Source of the DNA: Coniella vitis
Taxonomy: Eukaryota > Ascomycota > Sordariomycetes > Diaporthales > Schizoparmaceae
Assembly: GCA_011317545.1 (NCBI GenBank)
Contig: WUJK01000017.1
Span: 248,001-312,000, forward strand
DNA: 64,000 nt
Reading direction: 5' to 3'
The notes under the pieces were generated by a model. It was not told the DNA's origin. It was given only the letters and a program-made list of their open reading frames with translations, and did no database searches. This document shows positions 38,505 to 48,940 of the stretch, piece after piece. Positions within the stretch are counted from its first letter, which is position 1. Each line of letters begins with the position of its first letter. The translations under genes were made by a program, and so were the position numbers.

Positions 38505-40003
38505 AAAGGGTATAAACTACCTAGCGAAACGGATATCTCGTAGAGTAATATTACGGAAATTATAGAATAATAGGAAACGCTCTATATTAGTTAGAATACT
38601 AGCACCTAAACTATTAATAAAGAAACAAGCTTAGAACTAGAAAGCTTTATAAACGAAGATACCGATAAAGGAGACGTATACTACTTTATCTATAGTATTA
38701 TATTTAGAGAATTATTCAGGATAATAACCTATTAAGACGAAACCCCCCTCGTATAGGAAGACGCGCGAATTAATTACCTCTACGAAAAACACTACCAGAT
38801 CGTATAGTTTGCCTATATTATATATAATTACAGATAATACTTTAAACATAAGGTAACCAACGAATAGTTCCCCACGCGCAAGATAGGGTATAGCATTATC
38901 GCCTATAACAACGATAACAGCGACTATTACAAAGTACTCAGAACAAGGGGAAACTACGCTAATATTAGCCTCATATATAACACCCCCTACGAATATACCA
39001 TACGATAAGTAAAATGGTACTAATGCACGATACCCCAGTACGCACCTTACGCGCAAGAGAAAGCGCTCGACTAGCATAGAATACGCGAACAGAAACAAAG
39101 GGAAAAGCTCGCAAAGCCTACGCACGCAGAACCTACGCACTATAGCTTCTACAAGCGCGCCGACTACATAGAACACCTAGCGGATAAAGCGCGCACCTAC
39201 TATAACCTCAAGGATAATCAGCCCGGAGTATAGACTCCGTATACCGAAGAAGAAAATTAAGCGCGCTTATAGCGATAGGCCGTAGTATATATATAATACG
39301 GAATATAATAAGCTAAGAACCTAGTATAGATAGTAGCTCTTAGAGTATAGTAAGAATAGCAGAACCTAAAAGGCAAAGATCGCCTATAAGGGATAGTAAG
39401 CGATTAGGACTTACGATAAAGTCCCTCTACGCGATAGACAGCTCGACGTACGAATATTTGAAAATCGTAGTACGAATCAACGACAAATACTATATAGCAC
39501 TCCTAGATAGCGGAGCATAAAGAAACTTTATATCCCTAAGCGTTATTAATAGAGAACGGATACCTTAGAAGAAGAAGATAGAACCCTATAAACTTAGCAC
39601 TATAGAAGGTATAGAAGTCGCTTACGGCTAAGGTATTATCGATATAGAATCTAATTAATTACTAGTTATAATCTATAGACGTATAATACTAATAAACTTC
39701 GATATTACGGATACCGTATAATACGAGCTAATCTTAGGTATACTATAGTTAAGAAAGGAAAATCCTCGAATCGATTAAACTAATAGCTATATTTTATAGG
39801 ATAAAGCGGATACCTAAGAAGCGGTTGCAATTAAAGGCGTAGGATCGGATTTAGTTACTAAGCGATACCTAGATAATAGGGGCTTAAACGAATTTATATA
39901 TACCTCTAAATCGAGAAGAGCTAAGATAATAGCTACCCTAGGATATAATAAACCTCGATAGCTTATAAAGAAGGATCTAATAATAGTTAGTACCTAATAA
40001 AAG
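38505..40003 (+). pseudogene. Gag-pol junction with protease, present only in the inner element
   Basis: About 1.5 kb absent from the outer element, whose junction is near 44651-44658. It holds a charged linker and an aspartic protease with ALLDSGA at 39497-39517. The part from about 38700 to 39240 keeps CpA but almost no TpG. The protease cleaves Gag-Pol in active elements. Short similar runs (AAAAGGG near 38503, AGAAGGG near 40002) lie at the ends of the missing piece, consistent with a deletion in the outer copy. Confidence 0.75.
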
Positions 40004-40199
40004 AAGGGATACGGCAGATCAGGATATAATATAATAGGATTCTATAGATAGCAGGATATATTATCGCGATAAGTTTAAGAAGGAACTAAGTATATATAAC
40101 GATATCTCCTTATAATAGCAACTATATAAAACGAAGATATATTTAAAGACCTCTCCGGTATACTAGAAGAGTATCGGAAGTTTATAAAACTATTTTAAG

Positions 40200-42960
40200 G
40201 AAAATTCGATAATAGCCTATTAGAGTATAGCCTATACGACTACGAGATCCTACTTAAAGAAGGAGAATAACTAAAGTTTTTTCCTATCTACGGATTAGAT
40301 AAGGATAAACTTAAAGCACTTAGAGAATATATCGACGAAAATCTTAAGAAAGGCTATATTAGACCCTCCTATTCACCAGCAGGATACCTAATCCTATTTA
40401 TACTAAAGAAAAACGGCAAACTACGACTATATATTAACTATCGGCAACTTAACGATATTACGATTAAGAATCGGTACCCCTTACCTCTCTTTAAGGAACT
40501 TAGAGATAGACTTAGAGGAGCCTAATAGTTTATAGCCCTCGACCTTAAAGAAGGATATACGTATATTCGTATTAAACCCGGAGAAGAATAGAAAATAGCG
40601 TTTAGAATATACTATAGATATTTCGAATATCTTATTATACTATTCGGACTTACTAACGCCCCCGTATTATTCTAGGAAATAATAAACTTTATCTTACGTA
40701 AATACCTCGACTATTTTATAATCGCTTACCTAGACGATATCCTTATTTACTTAAAGATATTCGAAGAACACTAAGAGCACGTTATAATAATCCTATAAAT
40801 CCTCTAAAACAATAAGATTTTAGTAGAACCTACTAAATATAATTAGAATACTTAAGAAGTTAACTACCTCGGATATACTATTATACCAGGGTATATATAA
40901 ATATAGAAAGATAAAGTATAGGTAGTTAGGGACTAGCCTATACCTTAGAATATTAAGGATATTAGAGCCTTCTTAAGCTACGCTAACTTCTACCGATAAT
41001 TTATTAAGAACTATAGTAGTATTATAGCACTACTTACAGAACTTACGAAAAAGGATACCACCTTTAACTAGAACGAATAGGTATAGAAAGCCTTTAGTAT
41101 AATTAAGGACGTAGTTACGTTAGAACTAATCCTAATCGAAGCAGACTAAGATAAAGTTTTCGAGATCGAAATAGACGTATTAGATTATATACTCGGTAAA
41201 TAACTCGGATAACGAGATAATAAAGGATAACTACGGATAATCAGCAACTTTAGCAAGAAGTTAAATAGACTAGAACTTAACTATAGAACGCCCGATTAAG
41301 AACTTATAGTAATAGTAAAAGCCTTTAGGGAATAGTAATACTACTTTATCGGCGCAAAACAACAAATTCTTATATATACGGATTATAAGAACCTTCAGGT
41401 ATTTACCTTAACAAAGCAGCTTAATAAACGATAAGTTAGATAGTACGAATTTCTATTAGAATTCGACTTTAAGATTATCTACCGTAAAGGCAAAGAAAAC
41501 AAACGAGCAGACGCTCTTAGCAGACGGTTAGACTATAAGGATAGCAATAGTAAAGACTAAGATATTATAGTAATCTTTAAGGAAGATTCGGAAGGTAACC
41601 TTACTATACTATCTATTACTAAGGAACTTAATATAATACTACGTATTAAAGGAGAAATACCTAACCTCGATAACCTAATAATATTAGAATAAAACGACTA
41701 TATCAGAAGTATCTATAGCGCACTAGTATATAGATACTAAGGAATTAGAGCAACCTATAAAAGGATCTAATATTATTAGAATCCACTAAACCTTAAGAAA
41801 CGAGTTATAGATATCGTTAATAATTATAATATATATAAACGGAATAAAATAGAGCAATATAAACCTTACGGACTACTATAACCTCTACTAGTACCTACGA
41901 CTATTTAGTTATCTATTAGTCTAGACTTTATTACTAAACTACCCCTCTTACGAGAACCCTTAACTTAGGTGCAGTACGATAGCATCCTAGTAGTAGTTTA
42001 TAGATTAAGCAAATACGTATACTTCCTACTATATAAAGAAAGTAGTACCGCAGAAGAACTCGTATATATATTCCTCCGCATTATTATCGCTAACTACGGA
42101 ATACCTTAGGAAATTATATTAGATAGAGATAGAAAGTTTATATTAAAATTCTGGATCTTACTTACTAAATACCTCGGAACGATATAACGTATATCTACGG
42201 TATTTTATCCTTAGATAAACGGATAAATAGAACGTATTAACTAGATTATAGAATAGTATCTACGATACTACGTTAACTACGAATAAGATAATTAGGTCGA
42301 ACTTTTACTAACCGCGTAGTTCGCTTATAATAGTATAGATACAACGAGTATAGGAAAATCACTATTCTTCCTACTCTACGGATATAACCCTACGGTATAC
42401 TATAAAATACTACTAGGTGGAAACGTAGAAACGGCAGACTAATACGCCAGAAGAATCAAGCAATTATACGAAGATACTCGATGTATACTTTAGGACGTTA
42501 AAGAACAAATAACGAAATATACTAATTAGAAAAGGATTAAGGGACTAATCCTATAGAAGGGAGATAAAGTCTACCTTAACCGTAAAAATATTAAAACTAC
42601 TAGACCTAGCGATAAACTCGACTATAAGAAACTCGGACCCTATAAAATTATATAATAAATTTCCCTAGTTAACTATAAACTCGAAATCCTATATATACGT
42701 CTATACCCGGTCTTCTATATTTTACTTCTAGAACTAGCACTAGTAGACGCAGAACTCTTATATAATATAGATATTATCGAACTAGAATAAGCATAATACG
42801 AAGTTAAATAAATCCTCGACTTATATAAACGTAGACGCGGAAAATAATACCTTATTAAATAGAAAGGATACGATAACTTAGAAAATACTTAGGAACCCCT
42901 AAAGAATATCCACGAAGATCTAATTAAAGAATACGAAAATCAGCGAACAACTTAGTAATA
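40200..42960 (+). pseudogene. Inner Gypsy pol: RT, RNase H, integrase, chromodomain
   Basis: Plus-strand frame with the RT palm near 40390-40750 including YLDD at 40727-40738, RNase H near 41140-41520 (YTDYKNL near 41375, ADALSRR near 41511), integrase with catalytic D near 41924, D near 42125 and E near 42229, a GPYKI segment near 42633, and a chromodomain at about 42797-42945 (YEVK start, YLIK strand, ENTQEPL). The chromodomain places it in the chromovirus branch. Interruptions are TAG or TAA at Gln or Trp positions. Confidence 0.88.
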
Positions 42961-42979
42961 GATAGAATTAGAAAACTTA

Positions 42980-43582
42980 CTAACGATTAGACGAACCCCC
43001 TCTATTAGAAGCGCTAACTAGATCTAACGACCTACTAAAATCTATAGTAGACTAGTCTACGGTATTAAACTCCTATATTAGCGAATCAGGAAACGCTTTA
43101 GGCAAAGGACCCGCCGGCACCGAAACTGCCGCCTCCTTTTTAGCCTCCTTACGCTCTATACGATCCAACTCCTCTACAGAATCCAGGCCCCGGCGAATAG
43201 CCCGTGCTATCTTCTCCCTCTATATCTTTTTCTGCTTACGAAGGCGATCCATACGCACGTCTAAAGTACGACAAGCCTCGTCCAGTTCCTCCATCTTATC
43301 CTTAATCTTCTAATAGTGCCGAGAGATAGCACGAATATTAGACGGAGAAGGACCTAGTATATCGCAGCGAGATTTATTTAAACGAACACACTTAGTATAG
43401 CGGTCGGAATATATCGCGGAAATCTAATAAGAAGAAAGCCCCCGTTCCTCGTAGTTAGAGCAGGTCGGCATCTCTATATAATACTCCAGAATAGATTAAA
43501 GAAGAAGGTTACGCTTAACGGTTTTAGGAGTAACTAACGAAGAAATCTTTCGAGAACGACTTTTATTAATTCTTAACGATAT
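42980..43582 (-). pseudogene. Antisense six-cysteine/coiled-coil ORF of the inner Gypsy element
   Basis: A 201-codon minus-strand frame between the pol end and the 3' LTR. The start is the ATA at 43582 (likely ATG before RIP) and the stop is TAG at 42982-42980. A basic N-terminus (RINKSRSRK) leads to a Cys cluster at about 43465-43340 beginning MPTCSN, with six Cys/Tyr positions spaced X2, X7, X9, X2, X7 and ending RCDILGPSP. A Glu/Lys/Arg coiled coil follows at about 43310-43110 (for example MEELDEACRTLDVRMDRLRK). Few stops interrupt it. It has the same layout as 33508-34143 but a different sequence. It resembles unnamed Cys-rich coiled-coil proteins I recall as abundant in fungal genomes. 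Confidence 0.65.
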
Positions 43583-43683
43583 AATAAATTAGGAAGGTAT
43601 AATCCGAAGTAAGAATATTAGGCAGGACTACTTACGGAAATACTATAAGTCTTTAGGGATAAAGACCGATAGAAGGGAGATAA

Positions 43684-44169
43684 TATTATAACCTACGGTT
43701 ATATAGGTTATAGGAATAGGCTAGCGCAACTATATACTAGCAAATCGGAACCTTAACGGACCGATAGGGATCTCTTATATAACCAAGTCATACGGGATAA
43801 TATAGTCAGGGTTAGGGTTATACGAACTAATTAGGAATAGATCGTTAAGATTATTAGATAATCCAGCAGAGCCGGATTATTAAGATTACGAGATAATCTA
43901 GATAATCTAGGGTTAAATAGGGTATTTAACGCAGAATAACGGAAGAATATAAGGACGATGGATTTCCTAGCTATTAGATAGTTTCCCTTATAATCTTTAG
44001 TTATAAATCTAAGTATTATTTTATATAATAGGGTAATCCCTCTTAATTACTTATAATACTTAATATTACTCGATAAACGTACGGAGACTTAAAGGTAATA
44101 CTTCCCCGCCTGCTAATATATAACTTATAGGTACTTCTAAAATCAGGGATTTAGGCAAGGATTATTATA
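43684..44169 (+). repeat. Right LTR of the inner Gypsy element (486 bp)
   Basis: Same length as 36611-37096 and more fully RIP-mutated than it, for example CACGG there and TACGG here. Followed by TAAGG at 44170-44174. Confidence 0.9.
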
Positions 44170-44174
44170 TAAGG

Positions 44175-46050
44175 GGTACCGATTCTTAATTATAATATCG
44201 TTAAGTTGCCGATAGTTAACGTATAATCGTAGTTTGCCGTTTTTCTTTAGTATAAACAGGATTAGGTATCCTATTAGTAAATAGGAGGGTTTAATATAGC
44301 CTTTTTTAAGATTTTCGTCGATATATTCTCTAAGTGCTTTGAGTTTATCCTTATCTAATCTGTAGATAGGAAAGAACTTTAGTTATTCTCCTTCTTTAAG
44401 TAGGATCTCGTAGTTATATAGGCCGTGCTCTAGTAGGCCGTTATCGAATTTTCCTTAAAATAGTTTTATAAACTTCCGATACTCCTTTAGTATACCGGAG
44501 AGGTCTCTAAACGTATTTTCGTCTTATATAGTTACTATTATAAGGAGATATCGTTATACGTACTTAGTTCCTTCTTAAACTTATCGCGATAATATATCCT
44601 ACTATCTATAGAATCCTATTATATTATATCCTAATCTGCCGTATCCCTTCTATATCGTATTAATAGGGGTGTTCCCTAATAAGCTAGGCTTGCTGCTCTA
44701 TTACTAGTCTTTCGAATAGACCGTTATCTATAAAGGGGGGTATTCTCTAGGTAACTATAATTTATCGTTCCTTGCGAGGTTTCTAAGGGAACTATCCTAA
44801 GCCTTGCTTTACCGAGAGGTACGTTATACAATTATCCTTATAATAGAAGGTCTAGTTAAGGAGTCTATAATCGGAGTCGTCCGACGCTTGCTCTAGAAGC
44901 TGGTTTTAGCTAGGAGTAGGGTCCGCGGTCTCGCGTATTATAATATTAGCTTATCGTCCTTCGGGGACTTTCTTAAATTCTCTAGGTTTCTTAGGTTATC
45001 GGCATTCTCGTGCGAAGTAGCCTGTCTTGCTACAGTTAAAGCATTCCTTACTTATAGGTTTACGTTAAGCTACGTCGAGCTCTATAGGGCCTAAGTATAT
45101 AATACCGCTAACTGCCGTACCCCGTTGCTAGAAGCTACGGTTAGCTATCTATTAAATCCGCCGTCCTATATTAGCGTAATTCCTCTATATAGTATAGCTT
45201 CCTTCTTTCTTACTTTTCTCTATATGTCTTTCGTAGAGACGGTTATCGATACGGATAGCGTTATTACTAAATATCGTAAAGTCTTCGGGCTAGTCCTACT
45301 TAAAGATTTCGTCCTTAACCTTATCCTTAAGTCCTCTATAGTAGTATTCTATAAGGTTCTTATCTTCCTAAGGGAGGCGTACTAAGAGTTACTTAAAGCG
45401 AACCGTATAGGCTAAAGCAGACTTATTCTATTTAAGTTCTATAAGTTGCTATACTATAATCCGTTCTTCGTTAGGATCGCTAAATATTTCCTTAAGGATA
45501 TATTCGAATCCTACGAATAAGTCGAATATATTCTTAGTAGTCGTCTTACGTTAATCGAGGTTACCTAGGTGTTTAATATAATTACGAAGTAAGGGTTTAT
45601 ACTAGATAAGCGTATCCTTCTCGAGTCGTATACCGGTTAGGATAACTTTATCGGGTTCGGTAGTAAATTATACTACGTTATATAGGAAGTATACCTTATA
45701 ATAAGTAAGGAACCCTTAAAGCGTTTTCTAGTTACCGTTATATATAGTAGGTTTATCTATCTTATAGCCGTTACCGGTGTTCTGAATAATAGGCGCTAGG
45801 GTTATAATAGCCGTAGTTTGGTATTATTCGAGCTATTAGGCCTGCCTATAGATAGTACGATTCTACTATTCCTAGTTCTACCGGAGTATAGCGAGCTATT
45901 AGGTAAGTTCGATTAATTAGCGTATTATATCTTCCTAAGTTATAACCTAGCGACGTCCTTCTCCTAAGGTAGACGGGGTAGGAGTTTAAAGAGCTATTAC
46001 TATACTTAATATTGCCTAAGAGGTATACGTAGACCGTCCTAAATAAGAGT
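44175..46050 (-). pseudogene. Outer Gypsy gag and N-terminal RT
   Basis: Minus-strand frames. RT N-terminus is at 44445-44175 (LILFILKKNGKLR segment near 44270-44230), a deletion junction near 44651-44658, a zinc knuckle at about 45050-44994 with its His codon altered by RIP, and the capsid domain to about 45850. TpG is partly kept on the plus strand here, that is CpA on the coding strand, as in the inner element. Confidence 0.8.
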
Positions 46051-46058
46051 TATAAAAA

Positions 46059-46538
46059 TATAATAATCCTTACCTAAATCCCGGATTCTGGAAGTACCTA
46101 TAAGTTATATATTAGTAGGTAGGGAAGTATTACCTTTAAGTCTCTATACGTTTATCGAGCAATATTAAGTATTATAAGTAATTAAGAGGGATTACCCTAT
46201 TATATAAAATAATACTTAGATTTATAACTAAAGACTATAAGGAAGCTATCTAATAGTAAGCTATAAACTCCTATCCTTATATCCTTCTATTGTTTCCTAT
46301 CTATAGTACGTATAGATCCTTAGATCACCGGGAGCGATAGGAGCGTTAGCTTATTTGGATTATTTGGATCATTATCGCTCCAACTGTCTTAGTCATCAAG
46401 GTGATCCAACCCTAACCCTGGTTATGCCGCTCTGTGTTCTTATATAAGAGATCCCCATCGGTCCGTTAAGGTTCCGATTTGCTAGCATATGGTTCCGCTG
46501 GCCTGTTCCTGTGACCTGCATGTTCATGGGTTATAATA
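46059..46538 (-). repeat. Right LTR of the outer Gypsy element, partly free of RIP
   Basis: Pairs with 32927-33406. From 46059 to about 46370 it is RIP-mutated, but from 46381 to 46530 CpA and TpG are normal. About 17 positions differ from the left LTR in that stretch, all CpA to TpA or TpG to TpA. It contains TTATATAAG near 46439. Confidence 0.9.
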
Positions 46539-46543
46539 ATAAT

Positions 46544-47300
46544 ATAATAATAATAATATTATTATTATTATTAGAAGAGCCGCTTATATAATAAGCTTAG
46601 AAATATAATAAAAATTAATAAGGCTATTATCGAGAACGATAATATTATCTTTTAATAGCTAGTATTTATAAGTATAGAACTAGGAGTAGCTTAAATAGGT
46701 TTAGTACGAAGGCAGGGGCGGCTTATTATATAATAGCGCGCTTATAATAGATAGCTAGATTTAGCTATAGCTATAATAGTAGAGAGATTCTTTCTTTTCT
46801 TCCTTTTATACACTTATTTTAATCTATACGGTTACTACTTACTTATACTATTATAAGATGCTAGTTTTGCTAGTTGCAATTTAGGTTCTATTACTTGTTA
46901 AGGTAATCGGTTTTTTCGTTTAATTCTTTAACTAAGTATAGAATTAAGTATTTAGAGAGTCCGGCTAGAGAGATATTTCGAGTAGGATTAATAAACTTAA
47001 AGTTCTTTAGTAGCTCGTTATTAGCTATTACGAACTTAGCATTACTCGTAGCCGAATTAATAATAGTTAGCTTGCTAGTATTATTAGTTATAGTTTCGCG
47101 AGGAAAGGTGAGTTTAAAAGAGATTTAAGAGGTTTTAACGGATTAAAAAAGATAAGAGTAATCTACTTTAAAAATAATTATTTTTAAGGGTTCTTTAATA
47201 AACGATTAACTAATTGAACGCCAACTAATCGTACGTGAAATGCAGTAAGTTCGTATATTCTAAAGGTTGGTTGATTAAATAACTAAGTATAACTATCTCG
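46544..47300. other. Unclassified RIP-mutated sequence at the block edge, no gene
   Basis: Starts with an ATA/TAT palindromic run (46541-46571) and continues AT-rich with few CpA or TpG. No reading frame of note. Possibly the other half of the sequence interrupted by the outer Gypsy element (32063-32921), but I see no shared sequence that proves this. Confidence 0.4.
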
Positions 47301-48940
47301 GAGGGGCTTTGGTGGTGTGAATATATGCTGAGCATATGCCGGCTTAGCTTTAGTCAACAGTGTGCCGGCAGGCACGGATTTATAAGGGTATCTAGAACAA
47401 TATACACAGAAGTCTTAATGCAATCGTAACTAACATTATCTGTGTGCTTCTTCCTTTTCTCTCTCTCTTATCTTTTAGGTTTAATAATAGCAATGTTCGT
47501 CAGCTTATAAAGCCTCAGCATAGCTCGCGGGCTAACGGAAGTAAGTGTTTACTTGATCCTTGCCTTTGAAAAGAGCATTCTTCTAATTCTATATCCAAAG
47601 AAAGACTCTGGCATTCGTCATTGGGTTGCCAGGAATCACTCGCGCTCGGTATAATGGCGGATTCGGACCGACAAGTCCGCTCGTTGCTGAGATGAAAAGG
47701 ACAGATCTTTGACATGCCTTGATTTCATTTCATCTCCACGCTGTCTGCCAAGCGACCCACTTCCCACGGTCCCACAGGCTGCCTATGATACGACACCCAC
47801 GGTGTTATCCCCGCGGGGAGAAGTTGGATACCATTCGCTTTGTGGATTGGATTTCTGGGGGAAATGCAAATGGATGGGGTCTCCGGCCACCCCGCCAAAG
47901 GTTTAAGAGATGGTGACTTGGCCAATGATGGAAGGGAGTCGAGCCAGCAACGTGTGAGTCGCTCAGTGTTCATGTTGTTGATGCTGCCCCATGGGCAAGA
48001 AGTCGACCTCGGATGCAGCGGGGGTATCATTGGGCGCATGGCCTCCCTTCTGCAACCTTGATTCCTAATAAGAAGTGGCCTGCTTTTCTAGCCCGTTGTC
48101 AGGCTGTGCTGTCCAACAAGGAACGACACGAAGACAACGACCCGCCAGACCCCGAGCGCCCGGGGTAGGTGAGGCTCCATTTTCCCCCAGCCGGGGATTC
48201 TGTCGCTCTCGATCTCATTGATGGAAGAAATCTGGAGTGGGTGGAGCCACTGGAGTCACCCCACTTGCAGGCGACAGACTGGCAACCAGAGAAAAACACC
48301 GGCCAGGTATCCTCACATGCTTGGACAACACGTTACTTTACTGTTCGTTGTAGCCGTGCAAGCGTCACGGTCAAGGGCGATACACAGGATCATGGTACTC
48401 TCAGCTGTTAAACACAAGCCGCGGTGGCCTTTTCCCTCCTGCTCGGGAGATTCATATACCAAGCTCCAGCCCACACTATGATTAAGACGTCCCGCGTCAA
48501 TAAAGCCTCAGAGACACAATAACTTGATCATTTAACCGAACATGTCAGATGCAAGAATAGCTCCTGCCTGCATGCTACGTAGAGCATGGATTAACAGTAC
48601 AATACATTGTGGGTTGATCGGCATCCGCAGGTCGAGAAGCGCCGTACGCTCCCTTGCGGTCACCCAAGGCGCATCGTGCCCTTGTAGCCGCGCGCCCCCC
48701 CTTTGATGGTTCCTTACATCGAATCCGGGATTTCGCCCAGCTTCTCTTCGGTTGCCACGCACTGTGCCTTGCCTGTGGTCTCCTACACTGATTATATACC
48801 GCTCTGGGCCCCCTCGAGAACCCAATTAGTTTTATCTTCTCTCGTTTATCCACACAAGTTCTACTTGTTCAGCACCCTCCTCCAGTTCCGACTTTACACC
48901 AGACAGAAAGAGGTTTATCTGGACTGCTCAAACGCAGGTC
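47301..48940. other. Start of gene-bearing DNA; intergenic, candidate LTR at its left end
   Basis: Base composition changes sharply: CpA and TpG become normal within about 100 bp of 47300. The stretch 47315-47480 has a TGTGAATATATG start, an inverted GCCGGC pair and a run reading TATCTAGAACAATATACACA, reminiscent of a fungal Copia-type LTR, but I find no target duplication. From 47500 to 48940 several short overlapping frames exist on both strands with no recognisable protein, so this is read as the transporter's upstream region. Confidence 0.4.

Larger units (their letters stand above)
36611..44169 (+). mobile_element. Inner Ty3/Gypsy chromovirus, same family, inverted, nested in RT
   Basis: Complete 7.56-kb element with LTRs at 36611-37096 and 43684-44169 and TAAGG duplications. 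Plus-strand coding order: gag (37380-38250), protease (about 39440-39760), RT, RNase H, integrase and chromodomain (40200-42960). A purine tract (AGAAGGGAGATAA) precedes the right LTR at 43683. An antisense ORF (43582-42980) lies between chromodomain and 3' LTR. It inserted into the RT of a sister element of opposite orientation. RIP is present, mostly as TpG to TpA on the coding strand, with a number of CpA retained. Confidence 0.92.
32922..46543 (-). mobile_element. Outer Ty3/Gypsy chromovirus with ATAAT target duplications
   Basis: LTR retrotransposon with LTRs at 32927-33406 and 46059-46538, bounded by ATAAT at 32922-32926 and 46539-46543. Coding is on the minus strand: gag about 45850-45000, RT split between 44445-44175 and 36605-36100, RNase H near 35950-35560, integrase near 35300-34500 and chromodomain near 34330-34155. 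A second element of the same family (36611-44169) interrupts RT. Compared with that inner element it lacks about 1.5 kb between gag and RT, including the protease. A plus-strand antisense ORF (33508-34143) lies between chromodomain and the left LTR. Confidence 0.9.

Noticed and set aside
38712..39176. 154-residue open frame on the minus strand
   Set aside because: Antisense to the Gypsy gag-pol linker. It is open because CpA is kept and TpG lost there; its composition is hydrophobic and unlike a protein family.
45125..45385. 86-residue plus-strand frame
   Set aside because: Antisense shadow of the outer Gypsy gag, low complexity.
1..47300. Centromere or subtelomere identity of the RIPed block
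   Set aside because: Nested retroelements and AT-richness fit, but no tandem telomere repeats or centromere-specific mark can be seen from sequence.
47515..48853. Several overlapping frames of 60-105 residues upstream of the transporter
   Set aside because: They overlap on both strands, show no domains, and no splice pattern joins them into a protein.
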